Below are positions 12,697 to 25,974 of a DNA stretch of 64,000 nt, in pieces (the stretch's first letter is position 1; each line of letters opens with the position of its first letter). The stretch is from Dipteris shenzhenensis (taxonomy: Eukaryota > Polypodiophyta > Polypodiopsida > Gleicheniales): the NCBI GenBank assembly GCA_047967505.1, contig CM106539.1; one strand, 5' to 3'. The notes below the pieces were generated by a model. That model worked only from the letters and a program-made list of their open reading frames with translations. It searched no databases and was not told the DNA's origin. The translations under genes were made by a program, and so were the position numbers.

Positions 12697-13907
12697 TGCT
12701 AGTCTTTTTTCCTATTCTAGTTTAGGTTCAAATACCTCTTGCCCTTTCCTCCATAGGCCATGCTGATGACTTCTGATATCACTTTCTTCAACCCATTCAT
12801 AACATTGATCTATATTTGTAGTGAAGACCGATTGGATACTTTGTGGTAAATTCAATTTCACCTCGTATATGGAATCGACAATCCAAAATGCTCTCACTAT
12901 AACGTTAGCCTCCAATTCGATTTGATCTTGGAGATCCTAGATGAATTCATGATGGGATCCAAACATGCTTGTAATGCAAAAGTAATTAATGATGCCAATT
13001 TCAAGAATATACAAAGGTGTGCATTAGTAATCCATCTGAAAGTGTTTTTGTGAGATTTGAAAGTAGCCATTACATATGGGAAAGTATGAGAATCCAGAGT
13101 AATATTCAAGTTAAAGTTTTGAATATCTTTGACTAGTCGGTCCAAGATGTCTGGGTTATCCACTCTCGCGAAGTCCCTACTGGATACCCTTAATACTGCT
13201 TGATCGTAAATGAACTTCTTACAAATATATGCTGGAGTGGACGAAGCTAACTTATCTGTAGAAGCACTAAGGAGGGATCTTGTTAGTCTCCTCACTTCCC
13301 TCATTAAAGACAGCATCTTTAAGGGATCCCTACTTCCCACAATGTTTAGTTTCTTTCTCTCCGCTAGTTTTTTCAAATAGTTACTGCAAAATAATCCGAA
13401 TTCCCTCTCCATTGGGTTCAATATTTCCAACAACTCGAGGACTGAGTGTGATCACTTGGTTCCAGATCATATATAACACGTTTAGTGTCCCACCAATGCT
13501 CAACTATTTTCTAAGGATATGTCCTAATCCCTTCTTCAAATATTCCTTTAATGTGTTCTCAATCACAATTTCATTATCAATGGTACACACATGTCCCCAT
13601 TCTATGTTAATGAATTTTGTAAAAGTATTGTTTTCACACCGACACATAATCTCTTACCCATGTATGAATACTGTCCCAGGTTTACACAGTAAAGATGCTA
13701 AATTCTCGGAGAACTGCCAAGCAATGTTAGTATCTTTTATGGAGTCAATCACATTATGCATCTTCTAGTGATAGAGAACGTCTGTAGAAAGTTTTTTAAT
13801 TGAGAACGTTTCAAGTAGAGGGTTATCAAATAATGCATGCATGAAGATGCTAGATTTCTTTTCTTTACTCATTAGAATTCTCTTGTTGTGTGGCAACAGC
13901 ATGATAC
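12697..13907 (-). pseudogene. Penelope-like RT fragment, type b (unit 2 to 3 boundary)
   Basis: This is a tandem copy of the type-b RT with the same insertion, deletions and aspartate-to-asparagine change in motif A. Confidence 0.68.
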
Positions 13908-16783
13908 TTCTCAACCAAACATCACATACCTGCCATCAATCAATCATTGTCATCATCGAGCAGATGTCGTACAGGAAGATTCTTGTTCTTTGTATCAATG
14001 TATGACATGGTCTTACCCCATCTGAAGACCTTTCATGGCCGTACCTGGGAATCTGAGCTATTACCCCCTCTCAAGACCTTTGATGGCCGTACCTGGGAAT
14101 CCGAGCTATCCAAATGTACTGAACTCTCCACCGCGGGTCGCCATTCAATCATCTTACAGGAATAGTGGTCTCTAGGTGAGTAGTATGATGTGCATCCCCG
14201 TCCCCTGGTATATCCAATGCATCCCACTGATCTCCCTCTAGCTCGAGATGCATATGCTCTAGCAGGTAGTGTCTGTGGGGACCGTAGCATGAGTTCCCCA
14301 TATGACATTACTCCTGGTGATGGTTGGGGTAATAAAGGAGCAAGGGGGTTCAAACGTAATAATGAAGTTGTTTAATGAACTAATGAAATGATTGATTCAA
14401 AGACTTTAAAGTATATCAAGGATGTTGGATTGAGATATGATAAAGAGTAGTAGAAATATAGGTTGAAACACACACTAGCCTAACCATTGTGAGGTAAGAA
14501 AATTCTCATGACTAATGCTTGGACTTGGCTTTGACTAGCAGGCCTCTTTGTGGCACAAGGATTTGATGGCTCTTGGGTATGTGGGTCCACTACCCGCCCC
14601 ATCACTTGGATGCCAGGCCATTATGACTATGCTGAATAAAAGAGTCCATGACAGAATCATTGCCATAGATATGCAGGAAATCAAAGAGCACCCTGAGTCA
14701 AATAAACTACTGGTTATGCTACTGTCCATCAATGATTGGTGCAGAATTTTAGTGATTGGAAAGGGCAATACAGATAAAATTTTGGAGGTGATCAATTGGC
14801 TATCTTTGTCTTTGGACCAATTAATGGAGGAAGATAATATTGCTTTGGTGGAATTTTCAGAGAAGTCTCCTGAAACAATGTGGGACCTCTTCATGTATTC
14901 CAATCTCCCTCCCCTAGCAGGACCTTTGTCCCTGCATAGTTTGGGCCTGAAATGCTTTCCTTTACCAAAAGGGTTCTCTTCCAACACAACACAACATAGT
15001 TTCTGTGACCTTGAGGGTCTATCACAGGATGTACAAGAGACAATATTCTCAGATCAACTCATGCCTACTACTCCAATCACTCCAAAAAAGAGCTCTACGC
15101 ATACATATACTAACCCATATTTCCCTCCATAGGTAATGGAAGCTGAATTGTTGGCATATGATAAAACAAAGTTTGGGAACTTCATGATATGAATTTATTA
15201 GCACCCTTTGCACCAGATATGTGGATTTTTTTGGCTGATCTTGCTGAAGCATCTAAAGCATTGGAAATGGAAGCAAAAAGCCAAGCATAGAGCTCAATAT
15301 TAGCATCACACATAGCCACCCTCATTTAAACTTATGCCCAATGTCAGCATTTGCTACATGCAGATGCCCTTCCCCCGTGGGTGTTTTTGGGAGGTGTAAG
15401 AGCCGGATTTCAAAAACAGAAAGGAGTACTCCTAAGTACCTGAATGATATCTTCAATGTTGGGAGACCTTATATCAAGTGCAAATGTTTGGAGGATGCTA
15501 GCACACAGTTGTTATCCCTATCCCCCAACTTGACTTGCAATATTTCATATTTTGGCACTTGTTGAACTCCCAAACATATTCCGTAAATGGTAATAATACA
15601 AGATAAAAAATAATAACTAGTAAGTGGCAGTAATCATTCCTTTTAATAAATACAACAAATAGGAGTGACTCGTGAAGAACGAATGGCATATACATATCTT
15701 ATAAACATCTACCAAGCGTATAGGACCCTTACCATCCTTGGAGGCGATATGACTTCTCTGTCATGTCTCCAAAGAGTATAACCACTCCAAAATTACTGTC
15801 CAACCCTCTGTGCTCCACCCATTCATATACAGAGTACTAGCATATCGTAAGGGAACATGAGAAGGTAAGCATGGAGGAGCCCGTTCTAGCTAGCATTCCT
15901 TGCCTCGCTCCATACGTTAGAGGTGCAATAAAACGAAAGGGATGGATCCATCAACAAAGTATCTCCTTCGTAAACGATGGGGGAGCTCACTGCCATTTGG
16001 CTAGCGTATCTTCGCTTTCGCTCCAAGACTAAGCTATTGCTAGTGGTGCGGCTCAAGATAAGAACATCTCTTGTTCTTCTACTCTGTGAAATAAAACACA
16101 TGATATTTAGATTGCGGGCCGCGTTCTAGCTCTTGCAGTCATGTCTCGAGTATATCTAGGTCATAACTCACTTGTGCTCCTTCCATTTATGAACTTGTAC
16201 ACACTTCTCGGAGTTCTCTAGCAACTCCCTAAACTTGTTCAGTGCTCTCAGCTCCTTTTTTGTCTGTGCTCCCCTTCCTCTTCTCGTTCACTTAGTCTTA
16301 GAATGGTGAGTATTTTGCTACACAATGCTAGTCTTTTTTCCTATTCTAGTTTAGGTTCAAATACCTCTTTCCCTTTCCTCCATAGGCCATGCTGATGACT
16401 TCTGATATCACTTTCTTCAACCCATTCATAACATTGATCTATATTTGTAGTGAAGACCGATTGGATACTTTGTGGTAAATTCAATTTCACCTCGTATATG
16501 GAATCGACAATCCAAAATGCTCTCACTATAACGTTAGCCTCCAATTCGATTTGATCTTGGAGATCCTAGATGAATTCATGATGGGATCCAAACATGCTTG
16601 TAATGCAAAAGTAATTAATGATGCCAATTTCGAGAATATACAAAGGTGTGCATTAGTAATCCATCTGAAAGTGTTTTTGTGAGATTTGAAAGTAGCCATT
16701 ACATATGGGAAAGTATGAGAATCCAGAGTAATATTCAAGTTAAAGTTTTGAATATCTTTGACTAGTCGGTCCAAGATGTCTGG
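13155..16783 (-). repeat. Shortened tandem unit, copy 3 (3,629 bp)
   Basis: This unit has lost 2,948 bp. Near 15,783 the sequence runs from the point matching about 2,630 straight into the point matching about 5,578, with a 3-base CCA microhomology. The type-a RT and the second ORF-U are therefore absent. It also has private changes: a T insertion in the run near 15,641 and GTGGGA instead of GAGGGA near 14,880. Confidence 0.9.
14542..15135 (+). CDS. ORF-U, unit 3
   Basis: The frame is the same as at 1388 except for a private arginine-to-tryptophan change (ATGTGGGAC near 14,880) in the -PETM-DLFMYSNLP- segment. Function is unknown. Confidence 0.33.
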
Positions 16784-17540
16784 GTTATCCACTCTCGCGA
16801 AGTCCCTACTGGATACCCTTAATACTGCTTGATCGTAAATGAACTTCTTACAAATATATGCTGGAGTGGACGAAGCTAACTTATCTGTAGAAGCACTAAG
16901 GAGGGATCTTGTTAGTCTCCTCACTTCCCTCATTAAAGACAGCATCTTTAAGGGATCCCTACTTCCCACAATGTTTAGTTTCTTTCTCTCCGCTAGTTTT
17001 TTCAAATAGTTACTGCAAAATAATCCGAATTCCCTCTCCATTGGGTTCAATATTTCCAACAACTCGAGGACTGAGTGTGATCACTTGGTTCCAGATCATA
17101 TATAACACATTTAGTGTCCCACCAATGCTCAACTATTTTCTAAGGATATGTCCTAATCCCTTCTTCAAATATTCCTTTAATGTGTTCTCAATCACAATTT
17201 CATTATCAATGGTACACACATGTCCCCATTCTATGTTAATGAATTTTGTAAAAGTATTGTTTTCACACCGACACATAATCTCTTACCCATGTATGAATAC
17301 TGTCCCAGGTTTACACAGTAAAGATGCTAAATTCTCGGAGAACTGCCAAGCAATGTTAGTATCTTTTATGGAGTCAATCACATTATGCATCTTCTAGTGA
17401 TAGAGAACGTCTGTAGAAAGTTTTTTAATTGAGAACGTTTCAAGTAGAGGGTTATCAAATAATGCATGCATGAAGATGCTAGATTTCTTTTCTTTACTCA
17501 TTAGAATTCTCTTGTTGTGTGGCAACAACATGATACTTCT
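16326..17540 (-). pseudogene. Penelope-like RT fragment, type b (unit 4)
   Basis: This is the fourth near-identical type-b copy, with all shared lesions. It is preceded on its own strand by the 48-bp minisatellite and the long module. Confidence 0.68.
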
Positions 17541-18883
17541 CAACCAAACATCACATACCTGCCATCAATCAATCATTGTCATCATCGAGCAGATGTCGTA
17601 CAGGAAGATTCTTGTTCTTTGTAATGTATGACATGGTCTTACCCCATCTGAAGACCTTTCATGGCCGTACCTGGGAATCTGAGCTATTACCCCCTCTCAA
17701 GACCTTTGATGGCCGTACCTGGGAATCCGAGCTATCCAAATGTACTGAACTCTCCACCGCGGGTCGCCATTCAATCATCTTACAGGAATAGTGGTCTCTA
17801 GGTGAGTAGTATGATGTGCATCCCCGTCCCCTGGTATATCCAATGCATCCCACTGATCTCCCTCTAGCTCGGGATGCATATGCTCTAGCAGGTAGTGTCT
17901 GTGGGGACCGTAGCATGAGTTCCCCATATGACATTACTCCTGGTGATGGTTGGGGTAATAAAGGAGCAAGGGGGTTCTTCTCCAGATTCTTCAATATTAA
18001 TAAAAATAGCTCCCTTATGTAGTGAAATGTGAGAGAAGCCTTGCGGAATATAACCATACCACTAGCCTTCATATTTCAAGAAATCAAGACAATTAGTAAG
18101 TTCATTTTCTTGTGTTAAGTGTGCGAGAATGCATCAATAAATGGCAATACATCATACATGCCTTCATGAATAAAAGGAATGAGTTGAAGGCAGCTTTCAG
18201 TAGCCTGTTTGGAAAGAATGCCGGCAAATTATGCAGCATATACAAAATCACATGGTCGTACCATAAGCCTGCAGTCCCACATTTAAAGGTCTGTGTCCTA
18301 ACTTGCCTTTGATGGATGCGTGTGAGTTGGCACCCTTCTCAACCAAATTTGCTGATGAAGGTTTCTGAAGATGATACTGGCACACTATATACTACCGGCG
18401 GAATGGATAGATGCATATAATCATCCATCCTATGATATTAGTTGATTTTTTGTTTACAACTTTTGGCTAATACTGAGAATTTCAGGAGTAGATTGTCCTT
18501 TTTATGGGTATACATACTACAAACATGGGATTTTGAGACAACTCAATGATCTCTAGCTACTGCTGTGATTCTGCAAGTTTTTGGGCAGAACAGTAATTTT
18601 TATCTTACCACCTTCCGTCAAAACTGATTGTATTGGATTTTTGGAAAAAAGGAGGACTCCTAATGAATGAATTGGGACACCTTGTAGTCCCCTTCCAATT
18701 TATATTCAGTTGCTAATATTATGGAATCTTTACTTCCAGCAAGGCCAATGTAACGATTTATAATATTCTATGATCCAGTTGTGTGGGGAACAATAGGACT
18801 TGGGATTTAAGGGACTTTGGAGAATTACATGGGAAAGGGGTGTAATTCTTGCAATTACAAATAGTAGATTTGAAGTTGTTTTT
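16784..18883 (-). repeat. Partial tandem unit, copy 4, with the long module
   Basis: It matches the other units to about 17,977. It then continues into a module of about 900 bp (17,978-18,883) that is missing at this position in units 1 to 3, where a short AAACGTAATAATG-type joint is found instead. The long module recurs near 24.5-25.6, 29.3-30.2, 37.8-38.7, 40.1-40.9 and 44.5-45.4 kb, so it is ancestral and the short joint is a deletion form. The unit ends where the array reverses orientation. Confidence 0.8.
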
Positions 18884-19785
18884 GAAATTGTGATTGAGAA
18901 CACATTAAAGGAATATTTGAAGAAGGGATTAGGACATATCCTTAGAAAACAGTTGAGCATTGGTGGGACACTAAATGTATTATATATGATCTAGAACCAA
19001 GTGATCACACTCAGTCCCAAGTTGTTGGAAATATTGAACCCAATGGAGAGGGAATTTGGATTATTTTGCAGTAACTATTTGGAAAAACCAGCGGAGAGAA
19101 AGAAACTAAACATTGTGGGAAGTAGGGATCCCTTAAAGATGCTGTGTGTAATGAATGAAGTGAGGAGACTAAGAAGATCCCTCCTTAGTGCTTCTACAGA
19201 TAAGTCAGCTTCATCCACTCTAGCATATATTTGTAAGAAGTTCATTTACGACCAAACAGTATTAAGGGTATCCAGCAGGGACTTCGCGAGAGTGGATAAC
19301 CCAGACATCTTAGACCGACTGGTCAAAGATATTCAAAAATTCAACTTGAATATTACTCTAGATTCTCATACTTTCCCATATGTAATGGCTACTTTCAAAT
19401 CTCACAAAAACACTTTCAGATGGATTACTAATGCACACCTTTGTATATTCTTGGAATTGGCATCATTAATTACTTTTGCATTACAAGATGTTTGGATCCC
19501 ATCATGAATTCATCTAGGGATCTCCAAGATCAAATTGAATTGAAGGCTAATGTTACAGTGAGTGCATTTTGGATTGTCGGTTCCATATACGAGGTGAAAT
19601 TGAAGTTACCACAAAGTATCCAATCGGTCTTCACTACAGATATAGGTCAATGTTATGAAAATATCCCTTTGGATGGGAAATATGGGTTGAAGAAAGTGAT
19701 ATCAGAAGTCATCAGCATGGTCTATGGAGGAAAGGGAAAGAGGTATCTGAACCTAAACTGGAATAGGAAAAAAGACTGGCACTGA
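18884..19785 (+). pseudogene. Penelope-like RT fragment, type a, inverted
   Basis: It begins abruptly at TTGAAATTGTGATTGAG, directly joined to the AT-rich module of the opposite orientation. It has the same TAG after -LYMI- and the same one-base deletion near 19,490 as the type-a copies at 3458 and 10,035, so all three descend from one dead copy. Motif A is intact (-TTDIGQCYENIPLD-) and the fragment stops after -NWNRKK-. Confidence 0.72.
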
Positions 19786-21264
19786 GTAGCAAAATACTCA
19801 CCATTCTAAGACTGACTGAACGAGAAGAGGAAGGGGAGCACACACAAAAAAGGAACTGAGAGCACTGAATAAGTTTAGGGAGTTGCTAGAGGACTCCCAG
19901 AAGTGTGTACAAGTTCATAAATGGAAGGAGCACAAGTGAGTTATGACCTAGATATACTCGAGACGTGACTGCAAGAGCTAGAACGCGGCCCGCAATCTAA
20001 ATATCGTGTGTTTTATTTGAAAGAGCAGAAGAACAGGAGACATTCTTATCTTGAGCCGCACCACTAGCAATAGGTTAGTTTTGGAGGGAAAGCGAAGATA
20101 CGCTAGCCAAACGGCATTGAGCTCCCCCATCGTTTACGCAGCAGGAGAGACTTTGTTGATGGATCCATCCCTTTCGTTTTATTGCACCTCTAACGTATGG
20201 AGCGAGGCAAGGAATGCTAGCTAGAACGGGCTCCTCCATGCTTACCTTCTCATGTTCCCTTACGATATGCTAGTACTTTGTATATGAATGGGTAGAGCAC
20301 AGAGGGTTGGATGGTAATTCTGGAGTGCCCAACTGAGCAACGATTCGTTGAGTACCTCGGTGGGATACAAGGAAGCAAAGGTAATCCCTAGACACTCCAC
20401 AGGAGTGGCGGACCTAGCGCAACGGAAACACGATGTCCCTAATGTAAACCCATACAAGTTGATCTAGTCGTCTGGATGTTCAATCAAGATTACATCGGAC
20501 GAGCAGCTCTGTAATGGTTGAGGGCGAGATGCATGCCCTATGAGAGCCGAGAGCTAGGATGTCAATTGCTGGGAATTTATGCAATGACACAGAGCCTCGA
20601 GTAGTAACAAGCGGCATGGTTATACTCTTTGGAGACATGACAGAGAAGTCATATCGCCTCCAAGGATGGTAAGGGTCCTATACGCTTGGTAGATGTTTAT
20701 AAGATATGTATATGCCGTTCGTTCTTCACGAGTCACTCCTATTTGTTGTATTTATTAAAAGGAATGATTACTGCCACTTACTAGTTATTATTTTTTATCT
20801 TGTATTATTACCATTTACGGAATATGTTGGGGAGTTCAACAAGTGCCAAAATATGAAATATTGCAAGTCAAGTTGGGGGATAGGGATAACAACTGTGTGC
20901 TAGCATCCTCCAAACATTTGCACTTGATATAAGGTCTCCCAGCATTGAAGATATCATTCAGGTACTTAGGAGTACTCCTTTCTGTTTTTGAAATCCGGCT
21001 CTTACACCTCCCAAAAACACCCACGGGGGAAGGGCATCTGCATGTAGCAAATGCTGACATTGGGCATAAGTTTGAATGAGGTGGCTATGTGTGATGCTAA
21101 TATTGAGCTCTATGCTTGGCTTTTTGCTTCCATTTCCAATGCTTTAGATGCTTCAGCAAGATCAGCCAAAAAAATCCACATATCTGGTGCAAAGGGTGCT
21201 AATAAATTCATATCATGAAGTTCCCAAACTTTGTTTTATCATATGCCAACAATTCAGCTTCCAT

Positions 21265-21858
21265 TACCTATGGAGGGAAATATGGGTTAGTATATGTATG
21301 CGTAGAGCTCTTTTTTGGAGTGATTGGAGTAGTAGGCATGAGTTGATCTGAGAATATTGTCTCTTGTACATCCTGTGATAGACCCTCAAGGTCACAGAAA
21401 CTATGTTGTGTTGTGTTGGAAGAGAACCCTTTTGGTAAAGGAAAGCACTTCAGGCCCAAACTATGCAGGGACAAAGGTCCTGCTAGGGGAGGGAGATTGG
21501 AATACATGAAGAGGTCCCTCATTGTTTCAGGAGACTTCTCTGCAAATTCCACCAAAGCAATATTATCTTCCTCCATTAATTGGTCCAAAGACAAAGATAG
21601 CCAATTGATCACCTCCAAAATTTTATCTGTATTGCCCTTTCCAATCACTAAAATTCTGCACCAATCATTGATGGACAGTAGCATAACCAGTAGTTTATTT
21701 GACTCAGGGTGCTCTTTGATTTCCTGCATATCTATGGCAATGATTCTGTCATGGACTCTTTTATTCAGCATAGTCATAATGGCCTGGCATCCAAGTGATG
21801 GGGCGGGTAGTGGACCCACATACCCAAGAGCCATCAAATCCTTGTGCCACAAAGAGGC
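21265..21858 (-). CDS. ORF-U, inverted copy
   Basis: This is the minus-strand copy of the unknown frame, almost identical to that at 1388, with alanine in place of serine in the -VEFAEKS- segment, as in most other copies. It ends at the TAG of the acceptor-like context. Confidence 0.33.
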
Positions 21859-22485
21859 CTGCTAGTCAAAGCCAAGTCCAAGCATTAGTCATGAGAATTT
21901 TCTTACCTCACAATGGTTAGGCTAGTGTGTGTTTCAACCTATATTTCTACTACTCTTTATCATATCTCAATCCAACATCCTTGATATACTTTAAAGTCTT
22001 TGAATCAATCATTTCATTAGTTCATTAAACAACTTCATTATTACGTTTGAACCCCCTTGCTCCTTTATTACCCCAACCATCACCAGGAGTAATGTCATAT
22101 GGGGAACTCATGCTACGGTCCCCACAGACACTACCTGCTAGAGCATATGCATCTCGAGCTAGAGGGAGATCAGTGGGATGCATTGGATATACCAGGGGAC
22201 GGGGATGCACATCATACTACTCACCTAGAGACCACTATTCCCGTAAGATGATTGAATGGCGACCCCCAGCGGAGAGTTCAGTACATTTGGATAGCTCGGA
22301 TTCACAGGTATGGCCATCAAAGGTCTTGAGAGGGGGTAATAGCTCAGATTCCCAAGTACGGCCATGAAAGGTCTTGAGAGGGGGTAAGACCATGTCATAC
22401 ATTGATACAAAGAACAAGAATCTTACTGTACGACATCTGCCCTATGATGACAATGATTGATTGATGGTAGGTATGTGATGTTTGG

Positions 22486-23724
22486 TTGAGAAGTATCATG
22501 CTGTTGCCACACAACAAGAGAATTCTGATGAGTAAAGAAAAGAAATCTAGCATCTTCATGCATGCATTATTTGATAACCCTCTACTTGAAATGTTCTCAA
22601 TTAAAAAACTTTCTATAGACGTTCTGTATCACCAGAAGATGCATAATGTGATTGACTCCATAAAAGATACTAACATTGCTTGGCAGTTCTCCGAGAATTC
22701 AGCATCTTTACTGTGTAAACCTGGGATAGTATTCATACATGGGTAAGAGATTATGTGTCGGTGTGAAAACAGTACTTTTACAAAATTCATTAACATAGAA
22801 TGGGGACATGTGTGTACCATTGATAATGAAATTGTGATTGAGAACACATTAAAGGAATATTTGAAGAAGGGATTAGGACATATCCTTAGAAAACAGTTGA
22901 GCATTGGTGGGACACTAAATGTGTTATATATGATCTGGAACCAAGTGATCACACTCAGTCCCAAGTTGTTGGAAATATTGAACCCAATGGAGAGGGAATT
23001 CGGATTATTTTGCAGTAACTATTTGGAAAATCTAGCAGAGAGAAAGAAACTAAACATTGTGGGAAGTAAGGATCCCTTAAAGACACTGTCTGTAGTGAAG
23101 GAAGTGAGGAGACTAACAAGATCCCTCCTTAGTGCTTCTACAAATAAGTCAGCTTCGTCCACTCTAGCATATATTTGTAAGAAGTTCATTTATGACCAAG
23201 CAGTATTAAGGGTATCCAGCAGGGACTTCGCGAGAGTGGATAACCTAGACATCTTAGACCGACTGGTCAAAGATATTCAAAACTTTAACTTGAATATTAC
23301 TCTGGATTCTCATACTTTCCCATATGTAATGGCTACTTTCAAATCTCACAAAAACACTTTCAGATGGATTACTAATGCACACCTTTGTATATTCTCGGAA
23401 TTAGCATCATTAATTACTTTTGCATTACAAGCATGTTTGGATCCCATCATGAATTCATCTAGGGATCTCCAAGAGCAAATTGAATTGGAGGCTAACATTA
23501 CAGTGAGTGCATAGTGGATTGTCAATTCCATATACGAGGTGAAATTGAATTTACCACAAAGTATCCAATCGGTCTTCACTGCAGAGACAGGTAAATGTTA
23601 TGAAAATATTCCTTTGGATGGAAAATATCGGTTGAAGAAAGTGATATCAGAAGTCATCAGCATGGCCTATGGAGGAAAAGGAAAGAGGTATCTAAACCTA
23701 AACTGGAATAGGAAAAAAGACTAG
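22486..23724 (+). pseudogene. Penelope-like RT fragment with N-terminal part
   Basis: The frame starts near 22,498 (-MLLPHNKRILMSKEKK-) and runs to a TAA at 22,744. It resumes in the same frame at the ATG at 22,753 and continues through the fingers motif. A TAG interrupts it near 23,512 (GTGCATAGTGG for GTGCATTTTGG), and motif A reads -TAETGKCYENIPLD-, so the aspartate is changed. It stops after -NWNRKKD-. Confidence 0.72.
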
Positions 23725-23794
23725 CACTGAGTAGCAAAATACTCACCATTCTAAGACTGACTGAACGAGAAGAGGAAGGGGAGCACAAACAAAA

Positions 23795-23882
23795 AAGGAA
23801 CTGAGAGCACTGAACAAGTTTAGGGAGTTGCTAGAGGACTCCGAGAAGTGTGTACAAGTTCAAAAATGGAAGGAGCATAGGT
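23795..23882 (+). other. Exon-like frame ending at a GTGAGT donor-like site
   Basis: Just after the truncated RT, a frame -KELRALNKFRELLEDSEKC- continues to -KWKEH- and ends exactly at AG before GTGAGT. It looks like a charged helix followed by a consensus 5' splice donor. The stretch is repeated in other modules (for example near 27.1, 31.9 and 34.4 kb). No upstream partner is identified, and a run of A just before it puts the preceding frame out of phase. It may be a decayed exon. Confidence 0.2.
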
Positions 23883-25974
23883 GAGTTATGACCTGGAAAT
23901 ATTCGAGACTTAACTGCAAGAGCTAGAATGTGGCCCGCAATCTAAATATCATGTGTTTTATTTGAAAGAGCAGAAGAATAGGAGACATTCCTATCTTGAG
24001 CTGCACCGCTAGCAATAGCTTACTCTTGGAGGGAAAACGAAGATATGCTAGCCAAATGGCAGTGAGCTCCCCCATCGTTTACAAAGGAGAGACTTCGTTG
24101 ATGGATCCATCCCTTTCGTTTTATTGCACCTGTAACGTATGGAGCGAGGCAGGGAATGCTAGCTAGAACGGGCTTCTCCATGCATACCTTCTCATGTTCC
24201 CTTACGATACGCTAGTACTCTGTATATCACAGGGTAGAGCACAGAGGGTTGGACGGTAATTCTGGAGTGCCCAACTGAGTAACGATTCGTTGAGTACCTC
24301 GGTGGGATACAAGGAAGCAAAGGTAATCCCTAGACACTCCATAGGAGTGGTAGACCTAGCACGACGGAAACGCGATGTCCCTAACGTAAAGCCATACAAG
24401 TTGATCTAGTCATCTGGACGTTCAGTCGAGATGACGTCAGACGAGCAGCTCTATAATGGTTGAGGGCGAGATATTCTTGATATACTTTAAAGTCTTTGAA
24501 TCAATCATTTTATTAGTTCATTAAACAACTTCAAATCTACTGTTTGTAATTGTAAGAATTACACCCCTTTCCCATGTAATTCTCCAAAGTCCCTTAAATC
24601 CCAAGTCCTATTGTTCCCCACATAACTAGATTAGAGAATATTATAAATCGTTACATTGGCCTTGCTAGAAGTAAAGATTCCGTAATATTACCAACTGAAT
24701 ATAAATTGTAAGGGGACTACAAGGTGTCCCAATTCACTCATTAACAGTCCTTTTTTTCCAAAATCCCATACAATCAGTTCTGATGGAAGGTGGTAAGATA
24801 AAAATTTTTGTTCTGCCCAAAAACTTGCATAATCACAGCAGTAGCTAGAGATCACTGAGTTGTCTCAAAATCCCATGTTTATGGTATGTATACCCATAAA
24901 AAGGACAATCTATTCCTGAAATTCTCAGTATTAGCCAAAAGTTTAAACAAAAAATCAACTAATATCATAGGATGGATGATTATATGCATCTGTCCATTCT
25001 GTTAGTAGTATATAGTGTGCCAATATCATCTTCAGAAACCTTCATCAGCAAATTTGGTTGAGAAGTGTGCCAACTCATGTGCATCCATCCACAAAAAAGG
25101 CAAGTTAGAACAAGGACCTTTTAATGTGGGATTGCAGGCTTATGGTATGACCATGGGATTTTGTATATGCTGCACAATTTGCCGGCATTCTTTTCAAATA
25201 GGCTACTGAAAGCTGCCTTCAACTCCTTCCTTTTATTCATGAATGCATGTATAATGTATTGCCATTTATTGATGCATTTTAGCACACTTAACACAAGAAA
25301 ATGAAGTTACTAATTGTCTTGATTTCTTGAAATATGAAGGCTAGTGGTATGTAGGATCCCGTAGAATAGAATAGATGCATCTTGCAAGAGGTGTGAGAGC
25401 ACAATGAAATCTCTATATTGATTGTGATAGAGAAGAATCTCTTTTATAGAAAGGGGGAGAAGGTAATACCTTCCCTACATAGTGGCAATCAGCCCCTACA
25501 TCAGTGGGAATCAATCCCCTACATCAGCTGTGAAGAATATGGAGAAGAATCCCCTTGCTCCTTTATTACCCTAACCATCACCAGGAGTAATGTGATATGG
25601 GGAACTCATGCTACGTTCCCCGGAGACACTACCCGCTAGAGCATATGGATCTTGAGCTAGAGGGAGATCAGTGGGACGCATTGGATATACCTTGGGATGG
25701 GGATGCACATCATACTACTCACCTAGAGACCACTATTCCCGTAAGATGATTGAATGGCAACCCCCGGCGGAGAGTTCAGTACATTTGGATAGCTCGAATT
25801 CCCAGGTACGGCCATCAAAGATCTTGAGAGGGGGTAAGACCATGTCATACACTATTACAAAGAACAAGAATCTTCCTGTATGACATCTGCTCTATGATGA
25901 CAAGGATAGATTGATGGCAGGTATGTGATGTTTGGTTGAGAAGTATCGTGCTATTGCCACACAACAGGAGAATT

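Larger units (their letters stand above)
6578..13154 (-). repeat. 6,577-bp compound tandem unit, copy 2
   Basis: This is a head-to-tail repeat of the first unit with only isolated base differences, for example A at 326 against G at 6903. All stops and frameshifts of copy 1 are reproduced, so the unit was copied as DNA after its genes had died. Confidence 0.93.
18884..24475 (+). repeat. Inverted array segment after the first orientation switch
   Basis: Up to about 22.4 kb, position p here pairs with about 23,246 minus p on the opposite strand, so 18,884-22,400 is an inverted copy of roughly 850-4,362 (and of the same part of unit 2). It even shares the type-a RT lesions. From 22.4 kb the copy is older and more diverged. 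At about 24,474 (GGGCGAGAT joined to ATTCTTGATATAC) the tail and ORF-U are deleted and the next module begins. Confidence 0.85.

Noticed and set aside
22741-22800. Splice donor GTAAGAG removing the TAA between RT parts
   Set aside because: No acceptor in the correct phase at a plausible distance keeps the RT frame in all copies.
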